A stretch of DNA of 64,000 nucleotides from Citrobacter sp. MGH106 (GCF_001037495.1 NZ_KQ089822.1:2777403-2841402); one strand, 5' to 3'. Counted from the first letter of the stretch, positions 36,442 through 48,237 are shown. Program-made: numbers and translations. The notes: generated by a model not told the origin, from the sequence alone.

Positions 36442-36584
36442 CCCGAGGTTCGTTTTATGCATTTTTCAGCTTTTCTATTCCGTATAAATCATTTCGATAA
36501 ACAAAATCTCTCTGCCAGACTGCATAAATTGTTATCAATGTTAAATAAAAGCGAACAATTAGTTATAAGGAGAGTTTATAAATT

Positions 36585-37160
36585 ATGCGCGTTATCACCC
36601 TGGCGGGAAGCCCACGCTTTCCCTCTCGCTCCAGTGCCTTACTGGAATATGCACGAGAAAAACTGAACGGGCAGGATGTCGACGTTTACCACTGGAACCT
36701 TCACAATTTTGAGCCAGAAGATCTGATCTATGCACGCTTTGACAGCCCAGCCCTGAAGGCGTTTATCGAACAGTTAAAAGATGCTGACGGACTGATTGTT
36801 GCCACTCCTGTATATAAAGCCGCTTACTCTGGCGCTCTGAAAACGTTGCTCGACCTGCTTCCTGAACGCGCGCTGGAAGGAAAAGTTGTTCTGCCATTGG
36901 CGACCGGCGGCACAGTTGCACATCTGTTGGCTGTCGATTACGCGCTGAAACCGGTGCTGAGCGCACTCAAAGCCCAGGAGATCCTGCACGGCGTTTTTGC
37001 CGACGATTCGCAGATCATCGATTATCAACATAAGCCGCAGTTTACGCCAAACCTGCAATTGCGCCTGGACAGCGCGCTCGACACTTTCTGGCTGGCGTTG
37101 CATCGCCGCGATGTGCAGCTTCCACCGTTGAACGCTCTGCGAGGTGCGGCCCATGTTTAA
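36585..37160 (+). CDS. ssuE: NADPH-dependent FMN reductase SsuE, 191 aa
   Basis: SsuE supplies reduced FMN to the SsuD monooxygenase for release of sulfite from alkanesulfonates. The flavodoxin-like fold shows LAGSPRFPSRSSALLEYA at the phosphate loop and TPVYKAAYSGALKTLLD. AAGGAG precedes ATG 36585. It is the first gene of ssuEADCB, which in E. coli is activated by Cbl under sulfate starvation. Its last eight bases overlap ssuA. Confidence 0.96.
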   Translation: MRVITLAGSPRFPSRSSALLEYAREKLNGQDVDVYHWNLHNFEPEDLIYARFDSPALKAFIEQLKDADGLIVATPVYKAAYSGALKTLLDLLPERALEGKVVLPLATGGTVAHLLAVDYALKPVLSALKAQEILHGVFADDSQIIDYQHKPQFTPNLQLRLDSALDTFWLALHRRDVQLPPLNALRGAAHV

Positions 37161-38127
37161 TTTACTAAAGCGTCACACTTCGTGGCTGGCGCTGAGCGGA
37201 CTGCTTTCTCTGTCAACACTGGCTCACGCCGCAGACGCGGCACCAGACGTACTGCGTATTGGCTATCAGAAAAGTAGCATCAGCATGGTGCTGGCAAAAA
37301 ACCATCAGCTACTGGAAAAACGCTATCCGCAGACAAAAATCTCCTGGGTAGAATTTCCAGCCGGCCCGCAAATGCTGGAAGCATTGAATATCGGCAGCAT
37401 CGATCTGGGCAGCACCGGTGATATCCCGCCGATCTTTGCCCAGGCTGCCGGAGCCGACCTGGTCTACGTGGGCGTCGAACCCGCCAAGCCGAAAGCCGAA
37501 GTCATTCTGGTGCCGAAAAATAGCCCAATTCAAACCGTTGCAGAACTGAAAGGACACAAAGTCGCCTTCCAGAAAGGCTCAAGTTCACACAATCTACTGC
37601 TCCGTGCCCTGCAACAGGCCGGGCTGAAATTTACCGACATTCAAGCTACTTATCTGACGCCCGCTGACGCCCGTGCCGCCTTCGAACAGGGAAACGTTGA
37701 TGCCTGGGCTATCTGGGATCCGTACTACTCCGCAGCCTTGCTGCAAGGTGACGTTCGCGTGCTGAAAGACGGTACCGACCTCAAGCAGACCGGTTCTTTT
37801 TATCTCGCCGCACGTCCTTATGCCGAGAAAAATGGCGCTTTTATCCTCGGCGTCCTCGACACCTTTAGCCAGGCCGATGCCTTAACGCTCAGCCAACGTC
37901 AGCAGAGCATCACGCTGCTGGCTAAAACCATTGGGCTGCCAGAACCGGTTATTGCCTCCTGGCTGGATCATCGCCCACCAACCACCATTACGCCCGTCAG
38001 TACCACAGTCGCCGCATTACAGCAGCAAACCGCCGATCTGTTTTATGACAACCGTCTGGTACCGAAAAAAATCGATATTCGCCAACGCATCTGGCAACCC
38101 ACTCAGCAGGCAGGAGCAAAATTATGA
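37153..38127 (+). CDS. ssuA: Alkanesulfonate-binding protein SsuA, 324 aa
   Basis: SsuA is the periplasmic binding protein of the aliphatic sulfonate ABC transporter. A signal peptide covers about residues 1-26 ([10 protein letters not shown]), and the domain shows [16 protein letters not shown] and [18 protein letters not shown] 37153 is inside the end of ssuE, which fits translational coupling. The E. coli protein is 319 residues; the difference is in the signal peptide. Its stop overlaps ssuD. Confidence 0.95.
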   Translation: MFNLLKRHTSWLALSGLLSLSTLAHAADAAPDVLRIGYQKSSISMVLAKNHQLLEKRYPQTKISWVEFPAGPQMLEALNIGSIDLGSTGDIPPIFAQAAGADLVYVGVEPAKPKAEVILVPKNSPIQTVAELKGHKVAFQKGSSSHNLLLRALQQAGLKFTDIQATYLTPADARAAFEQGNVDAWAIWDPYYSAALLQGDVRVLKDGTDLKQTGSFYLAARPYAEKNGAFILGVLDTFSQADALTLSQRQQSITLLAKTIGLPEPVIASWLDHRPPTTITPVSTTVAALQQQTADLFYDNRLVPKKIDIRQRIWQPTQQAGAKL

Positions 38128-39269
38128 GTCTGAATATGTTTTGGTTTTTACCTACACACGGTGATGGGCACTATCTGGGGACAGAAGAAGGTTCACGTCC
38201 GGTCGATCACAGTTATCTGCAACAAATCGCGCAAACTGCCGATCGTCTGGGTTTTACCGGCGTACTGATCCCAACTGGTCGCTCATGCGAAGATGCCTGG
38301 TTGGTCGCCGCCTCAATGATCCCGGTTACGCAGCGGTTAAAATTTCTGGTCGCTCTGCGTCCAAGCGTGACGTCGCCAACGGTTGCCGCTCGCCAGGCCG
38401 CAACGCTTGACCGACTGTCTAATGGTCGGGCGCTGTTTAACCTGGTCACAGGTAGTGATCCGCAAGAGCTGGCGGGTGATGGTGTTTTTCTCGATCACAC
38501 TGAGCGTTATGAAGCCTCTGCTGAGTTCACTCGGGTATGGCGACGTCTGTTGCAGGGCGAAACCGTGGATTTCAACGGCAAACATATTCACGTTCGCGGG
38601 GCGAAGCTCTTTTTTCCACCGATACAACAACCTCATCCTCCACTTTACTTTGGCGGTTCTTCCGATGTGGCACAGGATCTTGCCGCTGAACAGGTCGATC
38701 TCTACCTGACATGGGGTGAACCACCTGAACTGGTGAAGGAGAAAATTGAACAGGTCCGGGAAAAAGCAGCGGCACAGGGACGCAAGATCCGTTTCGGTAT
38801 TCGCCTGCATGTGATTGTACGTGAAACCACTGAAGAGGCGTGGCAGGCGGCAGATCGTCTGATAGCCCATCTTGATGATGACACTATTGTAAAAGCTCAG
38901 GCTGCGTTCTTGAGAACGGACTCTGTCGGCCAGCATCGAATGGCGGCATTGCACAACGGTAAGCGCGACAAACTGGAAATTAGCCCAAATCTGTGGGCTG
39001 GCGTAGGTCTGGTGCGTGGAGGCGCAGGCACGGCGCTGGTTGGTGACGGTCCCACGGTTGCAGCACGTATTAACGAGTATGCCGCACTGGGTATCGACAG
39101 TTTTGTCTTATCCGGGTATCCGCACCTGGAGGAAGCCTGGAGAGTCGGTGAACTGCTGTTTCCGCATCTGGATGTTGCGATCCCGGAAATACCGCAACCC
39201 CAGCACCTGCATCAACAAGGCGAAGCGGTAGCTAATGAATTTATCCCGCGTAAAGCCGCGCAAAGCTAA
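38124..39269 (+). CDS. ssuD: FMNH2-dependent alkanesulfonate monooxygenase, 381 aa
   Basis: SsuD cleaves alkanesulfonates to aldehydes and sulfite using FMNH2 and oxygen. It is a luciferase-family TIM barrel: [15 protein letters not shown] at the start, [15 protein letters not shown] late, and the insertion near [14 protein letters not shown]. It overlaps ssuA by four bases (ATGA). Length equals E. coli. Its partner SsuE is encoded first in the operon. Confidence 0.97.
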   Translation: MSLNMFWFLPTHGDGHYLGTEEGSRPVDHSYLQQIAQTADRLGFTGVLIPTGRSCEDAWLVAASMIPVTQRLKFLVALRPSVTSPTVAARQAATLDRLSNGRALFNLVTGSDPQELAGDGVFLDHTERYEASAEFTRVWRRLLQGETVDFNGKHIHVRGAKLFFPPIQQPHPPLYFGGSSDVAQDLAAEQVDLYLTWGEPPELVKEKIEQVREKAAAQGRKIRFGIRLHVIVRETTEEAWQAADRLIAHLDDDTIVKAQAAFLRTDSVGQHRMAALHNGKRDKLEISPNLWAGVGLVRGGAGTALVGDGPTVAARINEYAALGIDSFVLSGYPHLEEAWRVGELLFPHLDVAIPEIPQPQHLHQQGEAVANEFIPRKAAQS

Positions 39270-39280
39270 GGAGTATGCTG

Positions 39281-40072
39281 ATGGCAACGCCGAAAAATAC
39301 ATGGCTGCTGCGTCTTGCCCCCTGGTTTTTACCAGTAAGTCTGGTGACGCTCTGGCAATTGGCATCCTCAATGGGCTGGCTGTCCACCCGTATTCTGCCC
39401 TCTCCAGAGGGTGTTATAGAGGCCTTCTGGACGCTCTCATCCAGCGGTGAACTTTGGCAGCATCTGGCGATCAGCTCCTGGCGGGCGCTGATCGGGTTTT
39501 CAATCGGTGGATCCATTGGACTGACGCTGGGGCTGATAAGTGGTTTATCCCGCTGGGGCGAACGCCTGCTGGATACCTCCGTACAGATGCTGCGTAATGT
39601 GCCACACCTGGCGCTGATCCCACTGGTGATTTTGTGGTTCGGTATAGATGAATCCGCCAAGATCTTTCTCGTCGCGTTGGGTACCCTGTTCCCGATTTAC
39701 ATTAACACCTGGCACGGGATCCGCAATATCGATCGCGGGCTGGTGGAGATGGCTCGCAGCTATGGTTTATCCGGCGTTTCACTTTTTATTCATGTCATCT
39801 TACCCGGTGCCCTGCCCTCAATTATGGTCGGTGTGCGTTTTGCCCTCGGGCTGATGTGGCTAACGCTGATCGTGGCAGAAACAATTTCCGCTAATGCCGG
39901 AATTGGCTATCTGGCGATGAACGCCCGCGAATTTTTGCAAACGGATGTGGTGGTGGTGGCGATCATTCTTTACGCCCTGCTTGGCAAACTTGCCGACGTC
40001 AGCGCGCAATTGCTGGAGCGTATCTGGCTACGCTGGAACCCGGCTTACCACGTGAAGGAGGCTACAGTATGA
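39281..40072 (+). CDS. ssuC: Alkanesulfonate ABC transporter permease SsuC, 263 aa
   Basis: SsuC is the membrane part of the sulfonate importer, with about six transmembrane helices starting at [13 protein letters not shown]. The cytosolic EAA-like loop is seen as [25 protein letters not shown] start at ATG 39281 (MATPKNTW) to match the E. coli length. It overlaps ssuB by four bases, consistent with coupled translation. Confidence 0.96.
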   Translation: MATPKNTWLLRLAPWFLPVSLVTLWQLASSMGWLSTRILPSPEGVIEAFWTLSSSGELWQHLAISSWRALIGFSIGGSIGLTLGLISGLSRWGERLLDTSVQMLRNVPHLALIPLVILWFGIDESAKIFLVALGTLFPIYINTWHGIRNIDRGLVEMARSYGLSGVSLFIHVILPGALPSIMVGVRFALGLMWLTLIVAETISANAGIGYLAMNAREFLQTDVVVVAIILYALLGKLADVSAQLLERIWLRWNPAYHVKEATV

Positions 40073-40836
40073 ATACTGCTCGTTTAAATCAGGGAACGCC
40101 GCTTTTGCTAAGCGCCGTGACGAAACGCTACGCCGGGAATACGGTACTGAATCAGTTAGATTTGCATATTCCCGCAGGGCAATTTGTTGCGGTAGTCGGT
40201 CGCAGCGGCGGTGGAAAAAGTACTTTATTGCGACTGCTTGCTGGGCTGGAATCGCCCACCGCAGGTGAGTTACTTGCCGGAATCACTCCACTGGCTGATA
40301 TTCAGGATGACACCCGAATGATGTTTCAGGATGCCCGCCTGCTGCCGTGGAAATCCGTGATCGATAACGTGGGTCTGGGCCTCAAAGGTAACTGGCGAGA
40401 TGCTGCCTGCAAGGCACTAACCGCAGTGGGGCTGGAAAACAGGGCGACAGAGTGGCCTGCCGCTCTTTCTGGTGGACAAAAACAGCGCGTCGCACTGGCG
40501 CGTGCATTAATACACCGGCCCGGTCTACTGCTGCTCGACGAACCGCTCGGTGCGCTGGATGCATTAACCCGTCTCGAAATGCAGGACCTGATTGTTTCGT
40601 TGTGGCAGGAACACGGATTTACCGTTTTGCTGGTGACGCATGATGTCAGCGAGGCTGTAGCAATGGCCGATCGCGTGTTGCTGATTGAAGACGGGAAAAT
40701 CGGACTGGATCTGACTGTAGATATTCCGCGTCCGCGTCGGCTGGGGTCGGTACGATTAGCCGAGCTTGAAGCGGAGGTATTGAATCGGGTCATGCAACGC
40801 GGATATACGGAGCAGCCGGTTCGTCGACACGGCTGA
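40069..40836 (+). CDS. ssuB: Alkanesulfonate ABC transporter ATPase SsuB, 255 aa
   Basis: SsuB powers sulfonate import. Motifs in order are Walker [10 protein letters not shown], signature [15 protein letters not shown], Walker [13 protein letters not shown], and the switch histidine in [10 protein letters not shown]. It is the last gene of the operon and is followed by a palindromic element before the convergent pepN. Confidence 0.97.
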   Translation: MNTARLNQGTPLLLSAVTKRYAGNTVLNQLDLHIPAGQFVAVVGRSGGGKSTLLRLLAGLESPTAGELLAGITPLADIQDDTRMMFQDARLLPWKSVIDNVGLGLKGNWRDAACKALTAVGLENRATEWPAALSGGQKQRVALARALIHRPGLLLLDEPLGALDALTRLEMQDLIVSLWQEHGFTVLLVTHDVSEAVAMADRVLLIEDGKIGLDLTVDIPRPRRLGSVRLAELEAEVLNRVMQRGYTEQPVRRHG

Positions 40837-40840
40837 TAAT

Positions 40841-40866
40841 GCCGGATGGTGATGCAACCATCCGGC
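40841..40866. repeat. REP-like palindrome or terminator between ssuB and pepN
   Basis: GCCGGATGGT and ACCATCCGGC form a perfect 10-bp inverted repeat with a 6-nt loop, between convergent genes. The GCCGGAT core is REP-like. It can end ssu transcription, and pepN transcription in the other direction. Confidence 0.75.
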
Positions 40867-40873
40867 AAAATTA

Positions 40874-43486
40874 TCAGGCTAACGCTTTGGTGATCTTCTC
40901 GAACAGGTCGCCAGAGAGATTCTCCAGTCCTTTCAATTGCTCCAGTGCCGCTCGCATCTTCGCCTGTCGTTTTGCATCATAACGTTTTAAACGAATCAGC
41001 GGTTCAATCAGACGAGAGGCAACCTGTGGATTTCGGCTGTTCAGTTCAGTGAGCATGTCGACCAGGAACTGATAACCGCTGCCATCTTCTGCATGGAATG
41101 CCGCCGGGTTGCTGCCCGCGAAAGCGCCAATCAAAGAACGGATACGGTTTGGGTTGCTCATGCTAAAGGAGCGATGCTGCAACAGGCCACGTACCGTTCC
41201 CAGCACATTGTCCGCCGGGCTGGTGGATTGCAGGATAAACCATTTATCCATTACCAGGCCGTCATGATGCCACTTGTCGTCATACTCCTGCATCAATGCA
41301 TCACGGCACGGCAACTGCGCTGCTACTGCTGCAGACAGAGCCGCCAGCGAATCAGTCATATTATTGGCTTCGCGGTACTGCTTACTAACCAGGGTATCCG
41401 CCAGATGGGTTTCACCAAAAGCCAGGAAACGCAGGCAGGCATTGCGCAGAGTGCGCTTACCAATATCGGCATGTTCAACACGGTATTCATCAAGATGATT
41501 GGCGTTATAAATTGCCAAGAATTCATCTGCCAGTTCGGTTGCCAGCGTACGGGTTAGCGCCTCACGTACTTCCGTAATCGCCACTGGATCGATAATCTCA
41601 AACAGCTCAGCAATTTCATTCACCGAAGGTAGCGTCAGGATCTCTGCCGCCAGAGCCGGATCGATTTTCTCATCCAGCAGAATCGCGCGGAATGCGTCGG
41701 CAACATGTACCGGCAGCGACAATGGCTGTCCCTGCTGATGACGGGCAACGTTCAGCTTAATGTACGTCGCCAGCAGACTTTGCGCTGCGTCCCAACGAGA
41801 GAAATCGTTGCGTGCGTGACGCATCAGGAACGTCAACTGCTGATCGCTCCATTTATATTCCAGCTTCACCGGTGCGGAGAATTCGCACAGCAGTGCCGGA
41901 ACTGGCTGGAAGTAGACATTATCAAAGACGAATGTTTGCTCAGCCTGCGTGACGTTGAGCACCGAATTCACCGGGTGCCCGCCTTTTTGCAATGGGATCA
42001 CTTTACCTTCGTTGTCGTACAACTCAATGGCAAAAGGAATGTGCAATGGCTGCTTTTCCGCCTGATCCGGCGTAGCTGGCGTACGTTGACTGATAGTCAG
42101 CGTGTACTGCTCTGTTGTTGGGTTATAGTCATCACGCACTGTCACAATGGGCGTTCCGGACTGGCTGTACCAGCGGCGGAAATGTGAGAGATCGACATTT
42201 GAGGCATCTTCCATCGCCTGAACAAAATCGTCACAGGTCGCGGCGCTACCGTCATGGCGTTCGAAATAGAGCTGCATCCCTTTCTGGAAATTAGCCTCAC
42301 CCAGCAAGGTGTGGATCATGCGAATCACTTCTGCACCCTTTTCGTACACGGTCAGGGTATAGAAGTTGTTCATTTCGATGACCATGTCCGGGCGGATAGG
42401 ATGCGCCATCGGGCTGGCATCTTCGGCAAACTGCAAACCACGCATGGTACGCACGTTGCTGATGCGATTGACCGCACGGGAACCCAGATCGGAGCTGAAC
42501 TCCTGATCGCGGAACACGGTTAAACCTTCTTTCAGGCTTAACTGGAACCAGTCGCGGCAGGTCACGCGATTGCCAGTCCAGTTGTGGAAATATTCATGGC
42601 CAATGACGCGCTCAATATCGAGGTAGTCTTTGTCGGTGGCGGTATCAGTACGCGCCAGAACATATTTGGAGTTAAAGATGTTCAGACCTTTATTCTCCAT
42701 CGCGCCCATATTGAAGAAGTCCACTGCGACAATCATGTAGATGTCGAGGTCATACTCCAGGCCAAAACGCTCCTCATCCCATTTCATGGAGTTTTTCAGG
42801 GAGGTCATTGCCCACGGTGCGCGGTCCAGATTGCCGCGATCGACGTACAATTCCAGCGCCACGTCACGCCCGGAACGGGTCGTAAAGGTGTCGCTCAGCA
42901 CGTCAAAATCACCGGCTACCAGCGCGAACAGATAACACGGTTTCGGGAACGGATCCTGCCACTGGACCCAGTGACGACCGTTATCCAGCTCACCCTGAGC
43001 AATACGGTTTCCGTTAGAAAGCAGGAAAGGATATTTGGTTTTATCAGCGATGATCTTAGTGGTAAACCGCGCCAGCACGTCCGGACGGTCAAGATACCAG
43101 GTAATGTGACGGAAACCTTCCGCTTCACACTGTGTACAAAGTGCATCGCCGGACTGATACAGCCCTTCCAGCGCGGTATTTGTCGCCGGGCTGATCTCAT
43201 TTACGATACACAGGGTAAAACGTTCCGGCAGGTGACTAATGACCAGAGCACCCTCTTCTTCTTTATACTCTGTCCACGGCACATCGTTCACGTGGATTGA
43301 CACCAGGGTCAAGTCTTCGCCATTCAGGCGAAGAGGAGCATCAGACGCACCATGGCGGACAGCCTGGCTCAGTGCTGTGACCACGGTTTTTTCAGCATCC
43401 AGGTCAAAGGTCAAGTCAATATCAGTAATCTGGTAATCCGGTGCACGATAGTCGTGACGGTATTTGGCTTGTGGCTGTTGTGTCAT
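40874..43486 (-). CDS. pepN: Aminopeptidase N, 870 aa
   Basis: PepN is the main broad-specificity aminopeptidase of the cytosol, a family M1 zinc enzyme. The GAMEN motif (FNMGAMENKGLN) and zinc site HEYFH (VIGHEYFHNWTG, about 297-301), with the second glutamate in LKEGLTVFRDQEF, are all present. Length equals E. coli. It is divergent from pncB, and the 265-bp gap between them holds both promoters. Confidence 0.97.
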   Translation of the reverse strand: MTQQPQAKYRHDYRAPDYQITDIDLTFDLDAEKTVVTALSQAVRHGASDAPLRLNGEDLTLVSIHVNDVPWTEYKEEEGALVISHLPERFTLCIVNEISPATNTALEGLYQSGDALCTQCEAEGFRHITWYLDRPDVLARFTTKIIADKTKYPFLLSNGNRIAQGELDNGRHWVQWQDPFPKPCYLFALVAGDFDVLSDTFTTRSGRDVALELYVDRGNLDRAPWAMTSLKNSMKWDEERFGLEYDLDIYMIVAVDFFNMGAMENKGLNIFNSKYVLARTDTATDKDYLDIERVIGHEYFHNWTGNRVTCRDWFQLSLKEGLTVFRDQEFSSDLGSRAVNRISNVRTMRGLQFAEDASPMAHPIRPDMVIEMNNFYTLTVYEKGAEVIRMIHTLLGEANFQKGMQLYFERHDGSAATCDDFVQAMEDASNVDLSHFRRWYSQSGTPIVTVRDDYNPTTEQYTLTISQRTPATPDQAEKQPLHIPFAIELYDNEGKVIPLQKGGHPVNSVLNVTQAEQTFVFDNVYFQPVPALLCEFSAPVKLEYKWSDQQLTFLMRHARNDFSRWDAAQSLLATYIKLNVARHQQGQPLSLPVHVADAFRAILLDEKIDPALAAEILTLPSVNEIAELFEIIDPVAITEVREALTRTLATELADEFLAIYNANHLDEYRVEHADIGKRTLRNACLRFLAFGETHLADTLVSKQYREANNMTDSLAALSAAVAAQLPCRDALMQEYDDKWHHDGLVMDKWFILQSTSPADNVLGTVRGLLQHRSFSMSNPNRIRSLIGAFAGSNPAAFHAEDGSGYQFLVDMLTELNSRNPQVASRLIEPLIRLKRYDAKRQAKMRAALEQLKGLENLSGDLFEKITKALA

Positions 43487-43659
43487 AAAAAACCTTTAGC
43501 ATCTTTTGTAGAGTCTCGGCTTCAGTCTATTCCTGTTGCGTAAATCGCGCTACGCAGAATGTTCATCTTTTCAGGCACAAACACCCTTTTTGCTACATTT
43601 TAATAACACGAGGCACAAAATGCCCTCGACCAGAAAGAGCGCTTATGGTGTGATCGGGG

Positions 43660-43722
43660 TTCAATAAATCGCTAAACAGGGTATACTCCAGCGGTTTTCT
43701 TAGTTGTTTATTGTACTAAACG
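43660..43722 (+). promoter_or_regulatory. pncB promoter with NadR box
   Basis: TTCAAT (43660-43665) and TATACT (43682-43687) are 16 bp apart. Downstream of the expected start lies TGTTTA-N6-TAAACG (43705-43722), nearly the NadR operator TGTTTA-N6-TAAACA. NadR represses NAD salvage and synthesis genes, including pncB, when NAD is plentiful. Confidence 0.75.
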
Positions 43723-43751
43723 CTCCCGTGAGAGGATGCTACTGCGCACCT

Positions 43752-44954
43752 ATGACACAATTCGCTTCTCCTGTTCTGCACTCGCTGCTGGATACAGACG
43801 CTTATAAGTTGCATATGCAGCAAGCCGTTTTTCACCACTACTATGATGTACAAGTAGCGGCTGAATTTCGTTGCCGTGGCGATGACCTGCTCGGTATTTA
43901 TGCCGATACTATTCAAGAGCAGGTGAATGCTATGCAGCACCTGCGACTTCAGGAGGACGAGTACCAGTGGCTCTCCGGCCTGCCCTTCTTTAAAGCTGAC
44001 TACCTTACCTGGTTACGCGATTTCCGCTACAACCCGGAACAAGTCTGCGTCACCAACGATAATGGTAAGTTGAATATCCGCTTAACCGGCCCGTGGCGTG
44101 AAGTGATCATGTGGGAAGTCCCTCTGCTCGCGGTCATCAGCGAACTGGTGCACCGTTACCGTTCGCCAGAATCTGGCGTACCGCAGGCACTGGATGAGCT
44201 GGAAGGCAAACTAGTCGAATTCTCTGCTTTAACGAAAGATATCGATATGTCCCGCTTCCATCTGATGGATTTCGGCACGCGTCGTCGTTTTTCTCGTGAA
44301 GTACAGCAGGCAATTGTTGAACGTCTCCAGCAGGAACCGTGGTTTGTTGGCACCAGTAACTACGATCTTGCCCGTCGTCTGTCATTAACGCCGATGGGAA
44401 CCCAGGCGCATGAATGGTTCCAGGCGCATCAGCAAATCAGCCCCGAACTGGCTACCAGCCAGCGCGTTGCGCTTGCTGCATGGCTTAATGAATACCCCGA
44501 CCAACTCGGCATCGCTCTGACCGACTGCATTACCATGGACGCGTTTTTACGCGACTTTGGCGTTGAGTTTGCTACCCGCTATCAGGGCTTACGCCATGAC
44601 TCAGGCGATCCGGTGGAATGGGGTGAAAAAGCCATCGCGCATTACGAGAAACTGGGGATTGATCCGCTCAGCAAAACGCTGGTGTTCTCAGATAATCTCG
44701 ACTTGAAGAAAGCGATTGAACTCTATCGTCACTTCTCTTCTCGCGTACAATTGAGTTTTGGCATCGGGACGCGCTTAACCTGCAACATCCCCCAGGTTAA
44801 GCCGCTGAATATTGTAATCAAGCTGGTTGAATGCAACGGTAAGCCGGTGGCAAAGTTATCTGACAGTCCGGGTAAAACAATCTGCCACGATAAAGCATTT
44901 GTCCGCGCATTGCGCAAAGCCTTTGACCTTCCACATATCAAAAAAGCCAGTTAA
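43752..44954 (+). CDS. pncB: Nicotinate phosphoribosyltransferase, 400 aa
   Basis: PncB joins nicotinate and PRPP to form nicotinate mononucleotide in NAD salvage, coupled to ATP hydrolysis. His220 in [12 protein letters not shown] is the residue that is phosphorylated in the Salmonella enzyme. [10 protein letters not shown] and [14 protein letters not shown] are other family blocks. ATG 43752 is the start that gives family length. A NadR box lies just upstream. Confidence 0.97.
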   Translation: MTQFASPVLHSLLDTDAYKLHMQQAVFHHYYDVQVAAEFRCRGDDLLGIYADTIQEQVNAMQHLRLQEDEYQWLSGLPFFKADYLTWLRDFRYNPEQVCVTNDNGKLNIRLTGPWREVIMWEVPLLAVISELVHRYRSPESGVPQALDELEGKLVEFSALTKDIDMSRFHLMDFGTRRRFSREVQQAIVERLQQEPWFVGTSNYDLARRLSLTPMGTQAHEWFQAHQQISPELATSQRVALAAWLNEYPDQLGIALTDCITMDAFLRDFGVEFATRYQGLRHDSGDPVEWGEKAIAHYEKLGIDPLSKTLVFSDNLDLKKAIELYRHFSSRVQLSFGIGTRLTCNIPQVKPLNIVIKLVECNGKPVAKLSDSPGKTICHDKAFVRALRKAFDLPHIKKAS

Positions 44955-44961
44955 TCCCTTC

Positions 44962-44986
44962 AGGGAGTCGTTTCGACTCCCTTTTA
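44962..44986 (+). terminator. pncB terminator
   Basis: GGGAGTCG and CGACTCCC form a perfect stem with a TTT loop, followed by TTTT, just past the pncB stop. Confidence 0.85.
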
Positions 44987-45120
44987 ACGTTTATTTCTGA
45001 AATCTTTCACTCCAGCTACGAATTCTGCTTGTCTGATTGCAGATGCCAGGTAACATAGGTATCCCCCCCATTACGGGTGGACATGTGTTTATATATCCGA
45101 CTATTAACAGAGAGAATATT

Positions 45121-46521
45121 ATGAGCGTTGTGCCTGTAGCCGACGTACTCCAGGGCCGCGTAGCCGTTGACAGCGAAGTCACCGTGCGCGGATGGGTACG
45201 TACCCGCCGAGATTCAAAAGCTGGCATCTCCTTCCTCGCCGTTTATGACGGTTCCTGCTTTGATCCTGTACAGGCCGTCATCAATAATTCTCTGCCCAAT
45301 TACAATCAGGACGTATTACGCCTGACGACGGGTTGTTCAGTTATCGTAACGGGTAAAGTCGTTGCGTCACCGGGACAGGGACAGAGCTTTGAAATTCAGG
45401 CCACTGAGGTTGAAGTAGCTGGCTGGGTTGAAGATCCTGATACCTATCCAATGGCAGCAAAGCGTCACAGCATTGAGTATCTGCGTGAAGTGGCTCACAT
45501 GCGTCCTCGTACCAACATGATTGGTGCTGTCGCGCGTGTACGTCATACGCTGGCGCAAGCGCTGCATCGCTTTTTCCATGAGCAGGGTTTCTTTTGGGTC
45601 TCCACGCCGCTGATCACTGCCTCCGATACCGAAGGTGCTGGTGAAATGTTCCGCGTGTCTACGCTGGATCTGGAAAACCTGCCGCGTAACGATCAGGGCA
45701 AAGTCGATTTCGACAAAGATTTCTTTGGTAAAGAAGCTTTCCTGACTGTTTCCGGTCAGTTGAACGGCGAAACCTACGCCTGCGCCCTGTCCAAAATTTA
45801 TACATTTGGACCAACTTTCCGTGCAGAAAACTCCAACACCAGCCGCCACCTGGCAGAGTTCTGGATGCTGGAGCCGGAAGTGGCTTTCGCCGATCTGAAC
45901 GATGTAGCAGGACTGGCTGAAGCCATGCTGAAGTACGCGTTCAAGGCCGTACTGGAAGAACGTGCAGATGATATGAAATTCTTCGCAGAACGTGTCGACA
46001 AAGACGCGGTTTCACGTCTGGAGCGTTTCATTGAGGCAGATTTTGCGCAGGTTGATTACACCGATGCGGTGAGCATCCTCGAAAAATGCGGCAAAAAGTT
46101 CGAGAACCCGGTTTACTGGGGGGTGGACTTATCTTCCGAGCATGAACGTTACCTCGCCGAAGAGCACTTTAAAGCACCGGTGGTCGTTAAAAACTACCCG
46201 AAAGACATTAAAGCGTTTTACATGCGCCTTAACGAAGACGGTAAAACCGTTGCTGCGATGGACGTACTGGCACCAGGAATCGGTGAAATCATCGGTGGTT
46301 CTCAGCGTGAAGAGCGTCTGGACGTGCTTGATGCCCGTATGCTGGAGATGGGACTGAACAAAGAAGATTACTGGTGGTATCGCGATCTGCGTCGTTATGG
46401 CACCGTTCCGCATTCCGGTTTCGGTCTGGGCTTTGAGCGTCTAATCGCTTATGTCACTGGCGTACAAAACGTCCGTGATGTTATCCCGTTCCCGCGTACT
46501 CCGCGTAACGCCAGCTTCTAA
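45121..46521 (+). CDS. asnS: Asparagine-tRNA ligase, 466 aa
   Basis: AsnS charges tRNA-Asn. An N-terminal OB-fold anticodon domain (about 15-100, [18 protein letters not shown]) precedes the class II catalytic core, with motif 2 [21 protein letters not shown] in outline and motif 3 [15 protein letters not shown]. The ATG at 45121 follows the sequence AGAGAATATT. Length equals E. coli. A clear terminator follows. Confidence 0.97.
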   Translation: MSVVPVADVLQGRVAVDSEVTVRGWVRTRRDSKAGISFLAVYDGSCFDPVQAVINNSLPNYNQDVLRLTTGCSVIVTGKVVASPGQGQSFEIQATEVEVAGWVEDPDTYPMAAKRHSIEYLREVAHMRPRTNMIGAVARVRHTLAQALHRFFHEQGFFWVSTPLITASDTEGAGEMFRVSTLDLENLPRNDQGKVDFDKDFFGKEAFLTVSGQLNGETYACALSKIYTFGPTFRAENSNTSRHLAEFWMLEPEVAFADLNDVAGLAEAMLKYAFKAVLEERADDMKFFAERVDKDAVSRLERFIEADFAQVDYTDAVSILEKCGKKFENPVYWGVDLSSEHERYLAEEHFKAPVVVKNYPKDIKAFYMRLNEDGKTVAAMDVLAPGIGEIIGGSQREERLDVLDARMLEMGLNKEDYWWYRDLRRYGTVPHSGFGLGFERLIAYVTGVQNVRDVIPFPRTPRNASF

Positions 46522-46541
46522 TCCAGAATTTTTAAACCTAT

Positions 46542-46566
46542 AAGGCCAGCAATGCTGGCCTTTTTA
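46542..46566 (+). terminator. asnS terminator
   Basis: AAGGCCAGC and GCTGGCCTT flank a 3-nt loop and are followed by TTTTAT, 20 bp past the asnS stop. Confidence 0.88.
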
Positions 46567-47108
46567 TATTCAGACTCGCATTACTCCTTAAACACAATCC
46601 CAAAACTCTCCCATCCTGTTACTTAATATTTCCTTGCAACATATTTGCACAAAAAATAATCACTGATTTTATTGTGGATTAGCATTTTCTGATTATATAG
46701 CACATTTTTTAACCAACCACATGGCGCTCTGGACGTCTATAAATAGTCAAGTGTAAAAATGGATCTTTCTCATATGACACAGGGAAAATGCCATTAGAAA
46801 AATTAAGTATAAGGAAATCATATAAATAGAAATAAACGGAGCAATTTTAAGCACAGGGACAGCCGAAATTTGAAGTCGTTCACAAAGTTGCACAAAAATA
46901 ACATTTAGTTACACATTCTTTCTTTTTGAAACTAAATCTTTATATTTGTAGCACTTTGACGGTAGCGGAACGGTAGTTTGAATGGAAAGATGCCTGTCAG
47001 ACACATAAAGACACCAAACTCTCATCAATAGTTCCGTAAATTTTTATTGACGGAATTTATTGGCGGCAGTGGCAGGTGTCATATAAAAACCGATGAGGGT
47101 AATAAATA
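46567..47108 (+). promoter_or_regulatory. ompF regulatory region with OmpR boxes and leader
   Basis: This 542-bp gene-free region is A+T-rich throughout. OmpR sites corresponding to F1, F2 and F3 of E. coli cover about 46900-46962 (for example TTTTTGAAACTAAATC). The -10 AAAGAT lies at 46986-46991, giving a start near 46998 and a leader of about 110 nt. The leader is nearly identical to that of E. coli, where MicF pairs with the region around the start codon. The part from 46567 to about 46890 is where E. coli has the distal F4 OmpR site and IHF sites; I could not place these exactly. Confidence 0.75.
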
Positions 47109-48182
47109 ATGATGAAGCGCAATATTCTGGCAGTGGTTATCCCTGCTCTGCTGGTAGCCGGGGCAGCTAACGCTGCAGAAATCTACAACAAAGATGGCAA
47201 CAAAGTAGACCTGTATGGTAAAGCAGTAGGTCTGCACTATTTTTCCAAGCACAACGGTGACAATGCCTACGCCGCTAACGGCGACCAGACATATGCCCGT
47301 CTTGGTTTCAAAGGGGAAACTCAGATCAATTCCGATCTGACCGGTTACGGTCAGTGGGAATACAACTTTGCTGGTAACAACGCTGAAGGCTCAAATGCTC
47401 AGGACGGTAACAAAACCCGTCTGGCATTCGCTGGTCTGAAATTCGGTGATGCTGGCTCCTTCGACTACGGTCGTAACTATGGCGTCGTTTACGATGCACT
47501 GGGTTACACCGATATGCTGCCAGAATTCGGTGGTGATACTGCCGCTTCTGACCAGTTCTTCTCCCAGCGTAACGGTGGTCTCGCAACTTACCGTAACTCC
47601 AACTTCTTCGGTCTGGTTGAAGGCCTGAGCTTCGCTGTCCAGTACCTGGGCAAAAACGAGCGTGATGACGTTCGTCGCTCTAACGGTGACGGCGTTGGCG
47701 GTTCTGTAAGCTACGAATTCGATGGTTTCGGTATCGTGGGTGCTTACGGTGCAGCAGATCGTACTGATGCACAACAGAACCCGACTCTGCGTGGTCATGG
47801 CGATAAAGCTGAACAATGGGCGACCGGCTTGAAATACGATGCTAACAGCATCTACCTGGCGGCGAACTACAGCGAAACCCGCAACGCTACCCGTATTTCT
47901 AATGGCTATGCTAACAAAACTGAAGACGTGCTGTTAGTTGCTCAGTATCAGTTCGACTTCGGTCTGCGCCCGTCCATCGCCTATACCAAATCTAAAGGTA
48001 AGGATATCGAAGGCATTGGTGACGTAGATCTGGTGAACTACTTCGAAGTGGGTGCGACTTACTACTTCAACAAAAACATGTCCACCTATGTTGATTACAT
48101 CATCAACCAGATCGATTCTGACAACAAACTGGGCGTAGGCTCTGACGACACCGTTGCAGTTGGTATCGTTTACCAGTTCTAA
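47109..48182 (+). CDS. ompF: Outer membrane porin OmpF, 357 aa
   Basis: OmpF is a trimeric 16-strand general diffusion porin. The signal peptide is residues 1-22 ([22 protein letters not shown]). The constriction loop PEFGGDT is present, and the chain ends with the BAM signal residue in VGIVYQF. The scaffold is close to E. coli OmpF and far from Salmonella OmpF, while exposed loops differ (for example [13 protein letters not shown] and LRGHGDK). It is slightly shorter than the 362-residue E. coli protein, with a deletion in the loop near [12 protein letters not shown]. Confidence 0.96.
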   Translation: MMKRNILAVVIPALLVAGAANAAEIYNKDGNKVDLYGKAVGLHYFSKHNGDNAYAANGDQTYARLGFKGETQINSDLTGYGQWEYNFAGNNAEGSNAQDGNKTRLAFAGLKFGDAGSFDYGRNYGVVYDALGYTDMLPEFGGDTAASDQFFSQRNGGLATYRNSNFFGLVEGLSFAVQYLGKNERDDVRRSNGDGVGGSVSYEFDGFGIVGAYGAADRTDAQQNPTLRGHGDKAEQWATGLKYDANSIYLAANYSETRNATRISNGYANKTEDVLLVAQYQFDFGLRPSIAYTKSKGKDIEGIGDVDLVNYFEVGATYYFNKNMSTYVDYIINQIDSDNKLGVGSDDTVAVGIVYQF

Positions 48183-48210
48183 TAGCAGACCTCTTTGTTA
48201 AATGCCTAAA

Positions 48211-48237
48211 AAACAGGACTTCGGTCCTGTTTTTTTA
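48211..48237 (+). terminator. ompF terminator
   Basis: AAAACAGGAC-TTCG-GTCCTGTTTTTTT: a stem with a stable TTCG tetraloop and a T-run, about 30 bp past the stop. Confidence 0.92.

Noticed and set aside
42584..43300. Plus-strand 238-codon ORF opposite pepN
   Set aside because: It is antisense to a well-conserved metallopeptidase, with no family match or ribosome site.
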